Below are positions 1 through 5,236 of a stretch of 5,236 nucleotides of DNA, piece by piece (position 1 is the first letter of the stretch; the number at the start of each line of letters is the position of its first letter). The position numbers were made by a program, and so were the translations under genes. Under the pieces are notes generated by a model that saw only the letters and a program-made list of their open reading frames with translations, was not told the origin of the DNA and searched no databases. Source of the DNA: Acidobacteriota bacterium (GTDB taxonomy: Bacteria; Acidobacteriota; Terriglobia; Terriglobales; Acidobacteriaceae); assembly GCA_021819255.1 (NCBI GenBank), contig JAKART010000203.1:1-5236 (forward strand), written 5' to 3'.

Positions 1-174
1 AACGACGCCAAGGGATTTGGCTTCATCAGCCGTCAGAACGGTGAGGATGTTTTTGTGCATTACTCGGCCATCAACTCCAATGGTTTCAAGAGCCTGCAGG
101 AAGGCCAGGCGGTTCAGTTCAACGTGGTCAAGGGCCCCAAGGGATGGCAGGCCTCTGACGTTCAGCCTCTCTAA
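1..174 (+). CDS. Cold-shock protein, CspA family (5' end outside window)
   Basis: This is the last 57 codons of a small cold-shock-domain protein, ending at TAA 172-174. Cold-shock proteins are cytoplasmic five-stranded OB-fold proteins that bind single-stranded RNA and DNA, and they act as RNA chaperones or antiterminators. Both nucleic-acid-binding motifs are visible: RNP1 as KGFGFIS (visible residues 4-10) and RNP2 as DVFVHY (16-21). The usual downstream pattern follows (SAI...GFKSL.EGQ.V.F.V..G.KG.QA..V). Family members are about 65-70 residues long, so only the first 8-10 residues are missing, normally a GTVKWFN-like strand. The wording of the C-terminal half resembles Acidobacteriota homologues as I remember them. 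An intrinsic terminator lies about 40 bp after the stop, so the gene is transcribed separately from the glycosidase. The sequence does not show whether it is cold-induced or constitutive. Confidence 0.95.
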   Translation, partial: NDAKGFGFISRQNGEDVFVHYSAINSNGFKSLQEGQAVQFNVVKGPKGWQASDVQPL

Positions 175-212
175 GCGAGAGTTTTTCAGCCAGCTTCGTA
201 TCTTCGTTCGGC

Positions 213-251
213 AAGAGGGGGGAAGACTCGCGTCTACTCCCTTTTTGTTTT
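213..251 (+). terminator. Intrinsic terminator of the cold-shock gene
   Basis: A G-rich left arm (GGGGGGAAGAC, 217-227) pairs with GTCTACTCCCT (232-242) across a TCGC tetraloop at 228-231. The stem has AGAC/GTCT at the top, one A-A mismatch (223/236), then six more pairs of which two are G-T wobbles. It is followed at once by a T-rich run (242-251, TTTTT G TTTT). A-rich bases at 213-216 can also pair with the T run, so it may work to some extent in both directions. It separates the cold-shock gene from the glycosidase. Confidence 0.85.
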
Positions 252-316
252 GGAGGGGGCCGCAGGTGCGGAAGCGTGTCGGCTGGAATGACGTTTGTTT
301 GGTCGGTCGGGTAAAG

Positions 317-331
317 TCATCTTCAAGATGA
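317..331. promoter_or_regulatory. Perfect 15-bp palindrome, candidate operator upstream of the GH3 gene
   Basis: TCATCTT-C-AAGATGA is a perfect 7-1-7 inverted repeat in the leader between the cold-shock terminator and the glycosidase. A one-base centre is too tight for an RNA hairpin loop, so a dimeric DNA-binding regulator is the better reading. It sits about 107 bp before the preferred start codon of the glycosidase. Carbohydrate-hydrolase genes are often controlled by LacI- or GntR-type repressors, but this sequence lacks the central CG typical of LacI sites, and I do not assign a regulator. I see no convincing -35/-10 pair nearby. The ATG at 328 lies inside the palindrome, which argues against that ATG being the gene start. 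Confidence 0.35.
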
Positions 332-438
332 TTCGATGCAGGCTCGCACTTGTCCCATCTCCTGACGGTGAATCACATGCGTGGTCGTCTTCCAGGGGTG
401 GTTTCAGGGGAGACTTGCGAGGGAGATTCGATTTCCGA

Positions 439-2712
439 TTGGCCGCAACCCTCATCCGCAAGGTTGCGCTGCTTGTTCCGGCGGTTGCAGCGGCATGTGC
501 CGTAGCTCCTGTTGGCGTCCAGGCCGCCGCCCTCCGGCCGGCGCAGAAGCGGCCGCTGTACCGAGACGCCCGTGCGCCGATGGAAGCCCGCGTCGATGAT
601 CTGCTGGGCCGGATGACTCTGCAGGAAAAGGTCCGCCAACTGGATATGTACGCCGGCGCGACCTCCATCATGAGCCGCTACACGGACAAGACCCATGCTG
701 CGGCGGATGCGATCTTTGTCCCCCGGAAGGCGCAGAGGTTATGGGGCGAGCTGGGGGTTGGCTCCATCCATGACCTGAATCCGACGCCTGAGCAGTCGAA
801 TGCGATTCAAAGCTGGGTGATCTCCCATAATCGGCTCGGCATTCCGGCGCTCTTTATCGAAGAAGGGCTGCACGGCTTCAACACCGGCACCGTCTTTCCC
901 GCGCCGCTGGGCCTGGGAGACACGTGGGACCGGCAACTTTTGCGCGAGACGGGCTCCAGTATCGGATCGGAGGCCCGCGCCACCGGCGTAGACATGATTC
1001 TTGCCCCGGTCTTGAACCTGGCGCGAGATCCACGTTGGGGTCGAGTGGAGGAGACCTACGGCGAAGACCCTTATCTTGCCGGGCAGTTGGGGCTCTCTTT
1101 CATCGATGGCGCGCAGGCAGATGGCTTGGCGACGGATCACACGGTGGTGGCGGAGCCCAAGCACTTTGCCGCCTATGGCGCGCCGGAGGCCGGCGTGAAT
1201 ACATCCCCGGTCGATATGGGAGAGCGGGAGCTGCGGATGATCATGCTGCGGCCGTTCGAGACGGCGGTTCGCCAGGGGCATGTGATGAGTGTGATGGCCG
1301 CCTATAACGAGATTGACGGCATCCCGATGACGGACAATCCGTTCCTGCTGAAGAAGGTGCTGCGCCGGGAGTGGGGCTTCCAAGGCTTTGTGCTTTCCGA
1401 TCTTGGCGCGATTCAAAATCTCTACCGAGTTCATAAGGTCGCTGCGACCCCTCAGGACGCCGCTTGCATGGCCATACGGGCAGGGGTTGACATGCAGTTC
1501 TACGATCTTCCGCAGGATGTCTTTGACGAGGCCCTGATCGGGTGTGTTCACGACGGGTCGCTTTCGGAGCAAGACATCAATCGTGCCGTTCGTTCGGTGC
1601 TCCGGGTGAAGTTTGCTCTGGGGCTCTTGGATCATCCGTATGTAAACCCGGCACTGGATGCAAAGGTGCATCGTTCGCCGGCTCATCTGGCCGTTTCCCT
1701 GCGCGCGGCGCTGGAGTCGATGACGCTGCTCAAGAATGAAGGTCGCCTTTTGCCGCTTTCCCGGTCTACGCAGCGTATTGCCGTGATCGGTCCCAATGGC
1801 GACAAGGCTCGTTATGGCGACTATGAAAATCACGCGAATGGATTGAAGATCAGCCTGCTTCAGGGAATCCGTGAACTTCTGCCGCATGCGACGGTCAGCT
1901 TCGACGAGGGGAACGACATGGAGTCTGCGGTCGAGAAGGCCCGTAGCGCGCAGGTCGTGATCATGGGACTGGGCGAGTGGCAAGGAATCTCAGGCGAGGG
2001 TTTTGACCGGTCCCATCTCGGCCTGCCCGGAGATCAGGAGAAGCTGCTTGAAGCTGTGGCCGCTACGGGAAGGCCGCTGGTGCTGGTTCTGGAGAACGGG
2101 CGGCCGCTGACCATCGATTGGGCAGAGCAGCACGTGGCCGCAATCCTTGAGGCCTGGTATCCCGGTGAGTTCGGCGGAAGAGCCATCGCCGAGACGCTGT
2201 TTGGGGAGAATGATCCGGGTGGCCACCTGGCCGTCACCTTCCCCCGGTCGGTCGGGCAACTGCCGGACGTCTATGACGCCGATCCTTCGCGGGTCTACCG
2301 ATACGTCGGCTCCGATGCCAAGCCCTTATTTCCTTTTGGATTCGGCCTCAGCTACACCACCTTTCACTTTGGTCACCTGACGGTGCAAGCGCCCGCTCCG
2401 GGCAGTCACGGCGCTATCGAGGCCACCGTCGACGTGACGAATACGGGCAGGGCCGCAGGGGATGAAGTCGCTCAGCTCTACGTGCGCGAGGACGTGAGCA
2501 GCGTCGAGACTCCGAGCCGATCTCTGGCGGGTTTTTCTCGGATCCATCTCGATCCGGGACAGACGAAGACCGTGACCTTTCGTGTACCGCAGGATCAGCT
2601 TGCGGTGTGGAACGCCGCAGACGAATGGTCTGTTGAGCCGGGCGTCTATACGGTCTGGGCCGGGGACTCTTCTCGGGCATCCTTGTCCGCGCAGTTCATG
2701 CTGAAACCGTGA
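439..2712 (+). CDS. Secreted glycoside hydrolase family 3 enzyme (beta-glucosidase/beta-xylosidase type)
   Basis: A retaining exo-acting GH3 enzyme, predicted to release terminal beta-linked glucose or xylose from oligosaccharides outside the cytoplasm. Numbering is from TTG 439 (757 aa). A signal peptide occupies residues 1-29 (Arg7-Lys8, a hydrophobic core, cleavage after VQA). The GH3 N-terminal barrel covers about 59-365, with DPRWGRVEETYGEDPYL (197-213), KHFAAYG (Lys241-His242) and nucleophile Asp321 in GFVLSDLGAI. The GH3 C-terminal domain covers about 428-645, with LLKNEGRLLPL at 430-440 and likely acid/base Glu520 in SGEGFDR. FPFGFGLSYTTF (631-642) leads into a fibronectin-III-like domain (about 658-750). 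Length and order are normal for the family and both catalytic residues are present. The frame is open upstream, with possible starts TTG 295, ATG 328 and TTG 415. I chose TTG 439 because it begins directly at the signal peptide and the upstream codons look non-coding (many AGG/AGA). Its GAGGGAGA (419-426) lies a little far away. Exact substrate is uncertain; family and fold are not. Confidence 0.95.
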   Translation: MAATLIRKVALLVPAVAAACAVAPVGVQAAALRPAQKRPLYRDARAPMEARVDDLLGRMTLQEKVRQLDMYAGATSIMSRYTDKTHAAADAIFVPRKAQRLWGELGVGSIHDLNPTPEQSNAIQSWVISHNRLGIPALFIEEGLHGFNTGTVFPAPLGLGDTWDRQLLRETGSSIGSEARATGVDMILAPVLNLARDPRWGRVEETYGEDPYLAGQLGLSFIDGAQADGLATDHTVVAEPKHFAAYGAPEAGVNTSPVDMGERELRMIMLRPFETAVRQGHVMSVMAAYNEIDGIPMTDNPFLLKKVLRREWGFQGFVLSDLGAIQNLYRVHKVAATPQDAACMAIRAGVDMQFYDLPQDVFDEALIGCVHDGSLSEQDINRAVRSVLRVKFALGLLDHPYVNPALDAKVHRSPAHLAVSLRAALESMTLLKNEGRLLPLSRSTQRIAVIGPNGDKARYGDYENHANGLKISLLQGIRELLPHATVSFDEGNDMESAVEKARSAQVVIMGLGEWQGISGEGFDRSHLGLPGDQEKLLEAVAATGRPLVLVLENGRPLTIDWAEQHVAAILEAWYPGEFGGRAIAETLFGENDPGGHLAVTFPRSVGQLPDVYDADPSRVYRYVGSDAKPLFPFGFGLSYTTFHFGHLTVQAPAPGSHGAIEATVDVTNTGRAAGDEVAQLYVREDVSSVETPSRSLAGFSRIHLDPGQTKTVTFRVPQDQLAVWNAADEWSVEPGVYTVWAGDSSRASLSAQFMLKP

Positions 2713-2792
2713 AAGAATCTTCCACTTCCAGGGTTCTTCGGCGAGCCGGCCAAGCAGCAGTTCCGCTACCGGCCCAGGTTTCGGAAGGGCGA

Positions 2793-2830
2793 GATGCGGG
2801 GTACGCGAAAGGAAAGGACGCCCTCGCATC
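2793..2830 (+). other. Stable RNA hairpin in the GH3-permease intergenic region
   Basis: GATGCGGGG (2793-2801) pairs with CCTCGCATC (2822-2830) over nine base pairs with one G-T wobble. After a three-base bulge (TAC), GCG (2805-2807) pairs with CGC (2819-2821), leaving a purine loop AAAGGAAAGGA. No T run follows, so it is not an ordinary intrinsic terminator. The next bases (2831-2850) are C-rich, with CCC repeated every six bases (2835-2837, 2841-2843, 2847-2849). The element could be a transcript-stabilising 3' end of the glycosidase mRNA or part of the leader of the permease gene. Its function is inferred only from shape and position. Confidence 0.4.
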
Positions 2831-2856
2831 CAAACCCGGACCCAAGCCCGTGTCGG

Positions 2857-2919
2857 TTGTTCAGAGGAGGTATGGATGTGGGTCAACTCCCGCTCTTCAC
2901 AAGGGGCGCCTCTGAGCAG
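2857..2919 (+). promoter_or_regulatory. Strong Shine-Dalgarno that can be masked by an 11-bp stem
   Basis: AGAGGAGG at 2863-2870 is the best ribosome-binding sequence in the window. It is followed by ATG 2872 (1 nt), ATG 2876 (5 nt) and GTG 2878 (7 nt, counted from AGGAGG). TTGTTCAGAGG (2857-2867) is complementary to CCTCTGAGCAG (2909-2919), including two G-T wobbles; the core of seven pairs, TCAGAGG/CCTCTGA, is perfect. That stem would bury half of the SD and place all three start codons in a 41-nt loop. This is the arrangement expected of a translational on/off switch, thermosensor or protein-bound leader. The loop is long, so the stability needs calculating. No promoter or known riboswitch was recognised upstream. 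Confidence 0.35.
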
Positions 2920-3075
2920 ATGCATTTCTTCGGGCGCGGCAGCACTGGCGCGGACCACGGATTTGGAGATCGCCAGCCCGAACCCATATTCTGGTTGTGG
3001 GCGCGGTGCGCTGCCGTTGCAAGCTCGCCATGGATCGACTCTGGACGGAATGGAAGAAGCCCCGAAACCGCATGA
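2878..3075 (+). CDS. Possible small upstream frame coupled to the permease
   Basis: This 65-codon frame would start at GTG 2878, seven bases after AGGAGG, and stops at TGA 3073-3075. The stop overlaps the ATG of the permease (3072-3074) as ATGA, the classic junction for translational coupling. The permease itself has no close SD, so ribosomes arriving through this frame would explain how it is translated. The predicted peptide (starting MGQLPLFTRGASEQMHFF) is rich in Gly, Ser and Arg, has one short Trp-containing hydrophobic patch (IFWLWARCAAVA) and matches no family I know. It contains no Walker motifs, so it is not a remnant of the missing ATPase. The frame is open back to 2794, and ATG 2872 is another start in the same frame. 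It may be a leader frame whose translation matters more than its product, or chance; coding status is doubtful. Confidence 0.25.
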   Translation: MGQLPLFTRGASEQMHFFGRGSTGADHGFGDRQPEPIFWLWARCAAVASSPWIDSGRNGRSPETA

Positions 3076-4205
3076 CCACGTCGCTCTCTTTTACTGGGTA
3101 TGTACTGAAGAACCTCCGCCGCCGGCGCTTGAGGACGCTGCTGACGCTCTTCGGCATCGGCATGGCCGTGGGTGCGTTTGTCGGCTTGGTGGGCTTCTCA
3201 ACCTCCTTTGAGCAGCAATGGATGCGCATCTACTCCAGCACCAACACGGACTTCTCGGTCATTCAAGGCAGCTTCCTGAATACGACACTGGATGAGACGG
3301 CGGCGGCGAAGATTCGGGCGCTACCCATGGTGGCGCAGGTTTCACCCACGATCTTCAATCTGATGGACGTGACACCGGAGATCAATGCGCTGGTCTACGG
3401 CTGGCAGGCCAACGCGTTCGAGTTCAATTCTCTGAAGATTCTCCAAGGAAAGCGGGTGAGCAACGGGCAGCCGGAGGTGATGCTCGGCGACCTGCTCGCG
3501 CAGGATCTGAACAAGTCGCCGGGCGATAGCATCGAGCTGCAAGGCACGGAGTTCCGTGTGACTGCGATCTATCATGCCGCATCCACGCTGGAAGCGGCGG
3601 CGATCGTGATGCCGCTTGACCAGTTGCAGCAGCTCAGCGGCATGGATGGGAAGGTTTCCACCATTGACGTGCGCCTGCGCCCCGCCCCGGCGGGCGAAGC
3701 CGAGGGCGCCTACCTGCGATCCGCGCAGGCTGCGATCCAGGCGGCGGTGCCCGGGGCGCGCGCCGTGCCGGCGGTCGAGCGGGCCAGAAGCAATCAATTT
3801 GTCGCTCTGGCGAAGACCTCGGCCTGGGGAACCTCGGCGCTGGCGCTGTTGATCGGGATTTTGGGCATCGCCAACACCATGGCCATGTCCGTCTTTGAGC
3901 GCACGCGCGAGATCGGCATTTTGCGCGCGCTGGGTTGGAAGCAATGGAAGGTGCTGGCGCACATCGAACTGGAGGCTGCCCTGCTGGGCCTGGGCGGAGG
4001 CGTTTTGGGCATCGGCCTCGGATGGTGCGCTCTGTGTATTCTGGCGGTCTTGCCGCAGACCGCGAGCTTCTTTGTGGCGACCCTGCAGTGGCCTGTGCTG
4101 GTCAAGGCGCTGACCATCGCGCTTCTGGCCGGTCTAATCGCCGGCGCGATTCCCGCCTGGCGGGCGGGGAAGCTCTCCCCGGTGGATGCGCTGCGCTGCG
4201 ATTGA
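3072..4205 (+). CDS. ABC transporter permease, MacB/FtsX (LolC/DevC-like) family
   Basis: A 377-residue inner-membrane permease of the type VII (MacB/Lol) ABC superfamily. These proteins do not form a classic channel; they pass ATP-driven motion to a periplasmic domain for efflux, lipoprotein release or envelope work. The order is typical. A positively charged start with LKNLRRRRLRTLLT (12-25) leads into TM1 (about 22-42). A periplasmic MacB-PCD-like domain follows (about 45-250), then TM2 (254-274), TM3 (302-327) and TM4 (344-363). The cytoplasmic loop SVFERTREIGILRALG (273-288) is the hallmark FtsX-domain region contacting the ATPase, and the tail PAWRAGKLSPVDALR is also typical. I chose ATG 3072 because family members begin just before the Arg-rich segment. 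ATG 3030 and GTG 2997 are in-frame alternatives, giving 391 and 402 aa. There is no close SD, but the ATG overlaps an upstream TGA. No ATPase gene is visible on either side. The cargo cannot be inferred. Confidence 0.93.
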   Translation: MTTSLSFTGYVLKNLRRRRLRTLLTLFGIGMAVGAFVGLVGFSTSFEQQWMRIYSSTNTDFSVIQGSFLNTTLDETAAAKIRALPMVAQVSPTIFNLMDVTPEINALVYGWQANAFEFNSLKILQGKRVSNGQPEVMLGDLLAQDLNKSPGDSIELQGTEFRVTAIYHAASTLEAAAIVMPLDQLQQLSGMDGKVSTIDVRLRPAPAGEAEGAYLRSAQAAIQAAVPGARAVPAVERARSNQFVALAKTSAWGTSALALLIGILGIANTMAMSVFERTREIGILRALGWKQWKVLAHIELEAALLGLGGGVLGIGLGWCALCILAVLPQTASFFVATLQWPVLVKALTIALLAGLIAGAIPAWRAGKLSPVDALRCD

Positions 4206-4281
4206 GCCGTCTGGAAGCGATCGGAAGGCGATGTTGGCAAACGACCTGGAAACGGTTGGAGAACGACTCAAGAAAGGCATG

Positions 4282-5236
4282 ATGCGATTCGGAGCTTTTT
4301 GCTTTCCGGCCACTGGGCACATCAATCCGATGACTGCCCTGGCGCGCTCTCTGGAGTTGAGAGGCCACAAGGTGATTCTCTTCGGAATCGCCGATACCGA
4401 GGAGCGGGTGCGAGCCGCCGGTATCGAGTTTCATTGCATTGGCGCCGAAGAGTACCCGCCGGGTTCGCTGGCCAGGCTGGATGAGCGGATGGCAGGGCTG
4501 AAGGGAGTGGCGACCCTGCGCTTCACCTTGCAGCGGGTGCGGAACTCGGCGCGCATGGTTCTGCGCGATGGACCGCGCGCGGTGCGTGAGGCCGGTGTGG
4601 AGGCGCTTCTGGTGGATGAGGCGGACTTTGCGGGAAACGTAGCCGACTATCTGGGGCTGCCCTGGATTTCGATTGCTCTGCTGCCCCCGCTGCTGCACGA
4701 CGACCGGTTTCCGCCCTTCTGGCTGGGCTGGGCGGCGCGGGAGGACTGGCTTGGCCGGCTGCGCAACCGGCTGGCCATTGAACTGCTGCTGTGGATCGGT
4801 GCTCCCATCTTTCGCGAGATCAGCGCGCAGCGCATCGCCTGGGGACTTCAGCCCTACAATCGCCCCGAGGATGGGCTGTCCACCTTGGCGCAGATCACGC
4901 AATTGCCCGCGGAGTTTGAGTTTCCGCTGCGCGGCTCAAAGCCGCCCGGACTTTATTACACCGGGCCGTTTGTTCATGCCCGGCAGCGCCCAGCGGTGGA
5001 GTTTTGCTGGGAGCGCCTGGACGGCAGGCCGCTGATCTATGCTTCGCTTGGCACCTTTCAGAATGGTTCGGAGGCGATCTTCCGGGTGATTGCGCAGGCC
5101 TGCGAAGGGCTGGAGGCGCAACTGCTGATCTCGCTGGGCGGGGGCATGGACCCAGCGCAACTGGGACCGCTGGCGGGAACGCCCTTGGTGGTGCGCTTTG
5201 CGCCGCAACTGGAGATCTTGAAGTTGGCTGCGTTGG
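4282..5236 (+). CDS. UDP-glycosyltransferase-like protein, GT1/MGT family (3' end outside window)
   Basis: A cytoplasmic GT-B-fold glycosyltransferase that moves a sugar from a nucleotide donor to a lipid-like or small-molecule acceptor; 318 codons are visible. The N-terminal acceptor domain opens with FPATGHINPMTALA, where His13 is the usual catalytic base position. DEADFAGNVADYLGLPWISI (112-131) is the standard mid-domain motif. The C-terminal donor domain starts near YASLGTFQN (253-261), and RFAPQLEIL (305-313) is the beginning of the PSPG-like donor-binding motif. The window ends before the conserved His-Gly-Gly part; about 100 residues should remain of a usual 400-430. Overall it recalls CrtX-type zeaxanthin glucosyltransferases and macrolide glycosyltransferases, but acceptor and sugar cannot be read from this. 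Starts: ATG 4282 has AAGG four bases upstream; ATG 4279 is adjacent; ATG 4231 (preceded by GGAAGG) would add 17 residues not expected in the family. It follows the permease by 76 bp without a terminator, so co-transcription is likely. Confidence 0.9.
   Translation, partial: MRFGAFCFPATGHINPMTALARSLELRGHKVILFGIADTEERVRAAGIEFHCIGAEEYPPGSLARLDERMAGLKGVATLRFTLQRVRNSARMVLRDGPRAVREAGVEALLVDEADFAGNVADYLGLPWISIALLPPLLHDDRFPPFWLGWAAREDWLGRLRNRLAIELLLWIGAPIFREISAQRIAWGLQPYNRPEDGLSTLAQITQLPAEFEFPLRGSKPPGLYYTGPFVHARQRPAVEFCWERLDGRPLIYASLGTFQNGSEAIFRVIAQACEGLEAQLLISLGGGMDPAQLGPLAGTPLVVRFAPQLEILKLAAL

Noticed and set aside
260..271. Small hairpin CCGC-AGGT-GCGG just after the cold-shock terminator
   Set aside because: Only four base pairs, with no further context; too short to support as an element.
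350..378. TTGTCC and TCACAT with 17-bp spacing as a sigma-70 promoter for the GH3 gene
   Set aside because: The -10 box matches only three of six consensus positions, which is not better than chance in this leader.
739..1983. 414-codon open frame on the minus strand inside the GH3 gene
   Set aside because: It is entirely antisense to a well-supported GH3 catalytic region, and its translation (Arg/His/Gln rich) shows no domain. High-GC codon structure makes such antisense frames common.
2876..3211. 111-codon + frame starting at ATG 2876 with ideal spacing to AGGAGG
   Set aside because: It would overlap 140 bp of the permease, including its first transmembrane segment, and gives an unlikely peptide. 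The frame beginning at 2878 that ends in ATGA is the more sensible user of this SD.
4102..4902. 266-codon minus-strand frame across the permease end and the glycosyltransferase
   Set aside because: It is a shadow of two genes with clear motifs on the + strand, low-complexity Arg/Gln/Pro rich, and no family is recognisable.
1..5236. CRISPR arrays, tRNA/rRNA genes, insertion sequences and attachment sites
   Set aside because: I looked for spaced direct repeats, tRNA-like arms, transposase frames and terminal inverted repeats and saw none.

Overview
The window is about 60% GC by eye, with compact bacterial gene layout. All recognisable genes lie on the + strand. The cold-shock protein tail, the sub-type of GH3 enzyme (nucleophile motif SDLGAI) and the mix with an MGT/UGT-type glycosyltransferase look most like an Acidobacteriota soil bacterium (Terriglobia/Acidobacteriaceae). 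That placement comes from remembered family resemblance, not from a search.

Layout. Positions 1-174 hold the 3' end of a cold-shock (CspA-family) gene, closed by a clear intrinsic terminator at about 213-251. Positions 252-438 are a leader for the next gene and contain a perfect 15-bp palindrome (317-331). A secreted family 3 glycoside hydrolase (beta-glucosidase/beta-xylosidase type) ends at 2712. I place its start at a TTG codon at 439, directly before a signal peptide. Positions 2713-3071 hold no recognisable protein family. They do contain a strong hairpin (2793-2830) and a very good Shine-Dalgarno sequence that can be folded into an 11-bp stem (2857-2919). A possible 65-codon reading frame (2878-3075) ends in an ATGA overlap with the next gene. 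That gene (3072-4205) is a MacB/FtsX-type ABC transporter permease with no ATPase gene in the window. After a 76-bp gap with no terminator comes a UDP-glycosyltransferase-like GT1/MGT gene (4282 to the edge), cut off before its sugar-nucleotide-binding motif is complete.

How they fit together. The cold-shock gene is a separate transcription unit. The GH3 enzyme probably works in the periplasm or outside the cell on plant or microbial oligosaccharides. The permease and glycosyltransferase are close enough to share a transcript and could make and move a glycosylated lipid or small molecule, but this is inference from proximity only. The least ordinary part is the structured leader before the permease: it combines an SD that can be masked, a short upstream frame and an ATGA junction, as expected of translational control. 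None of it is proven from sequence alone.
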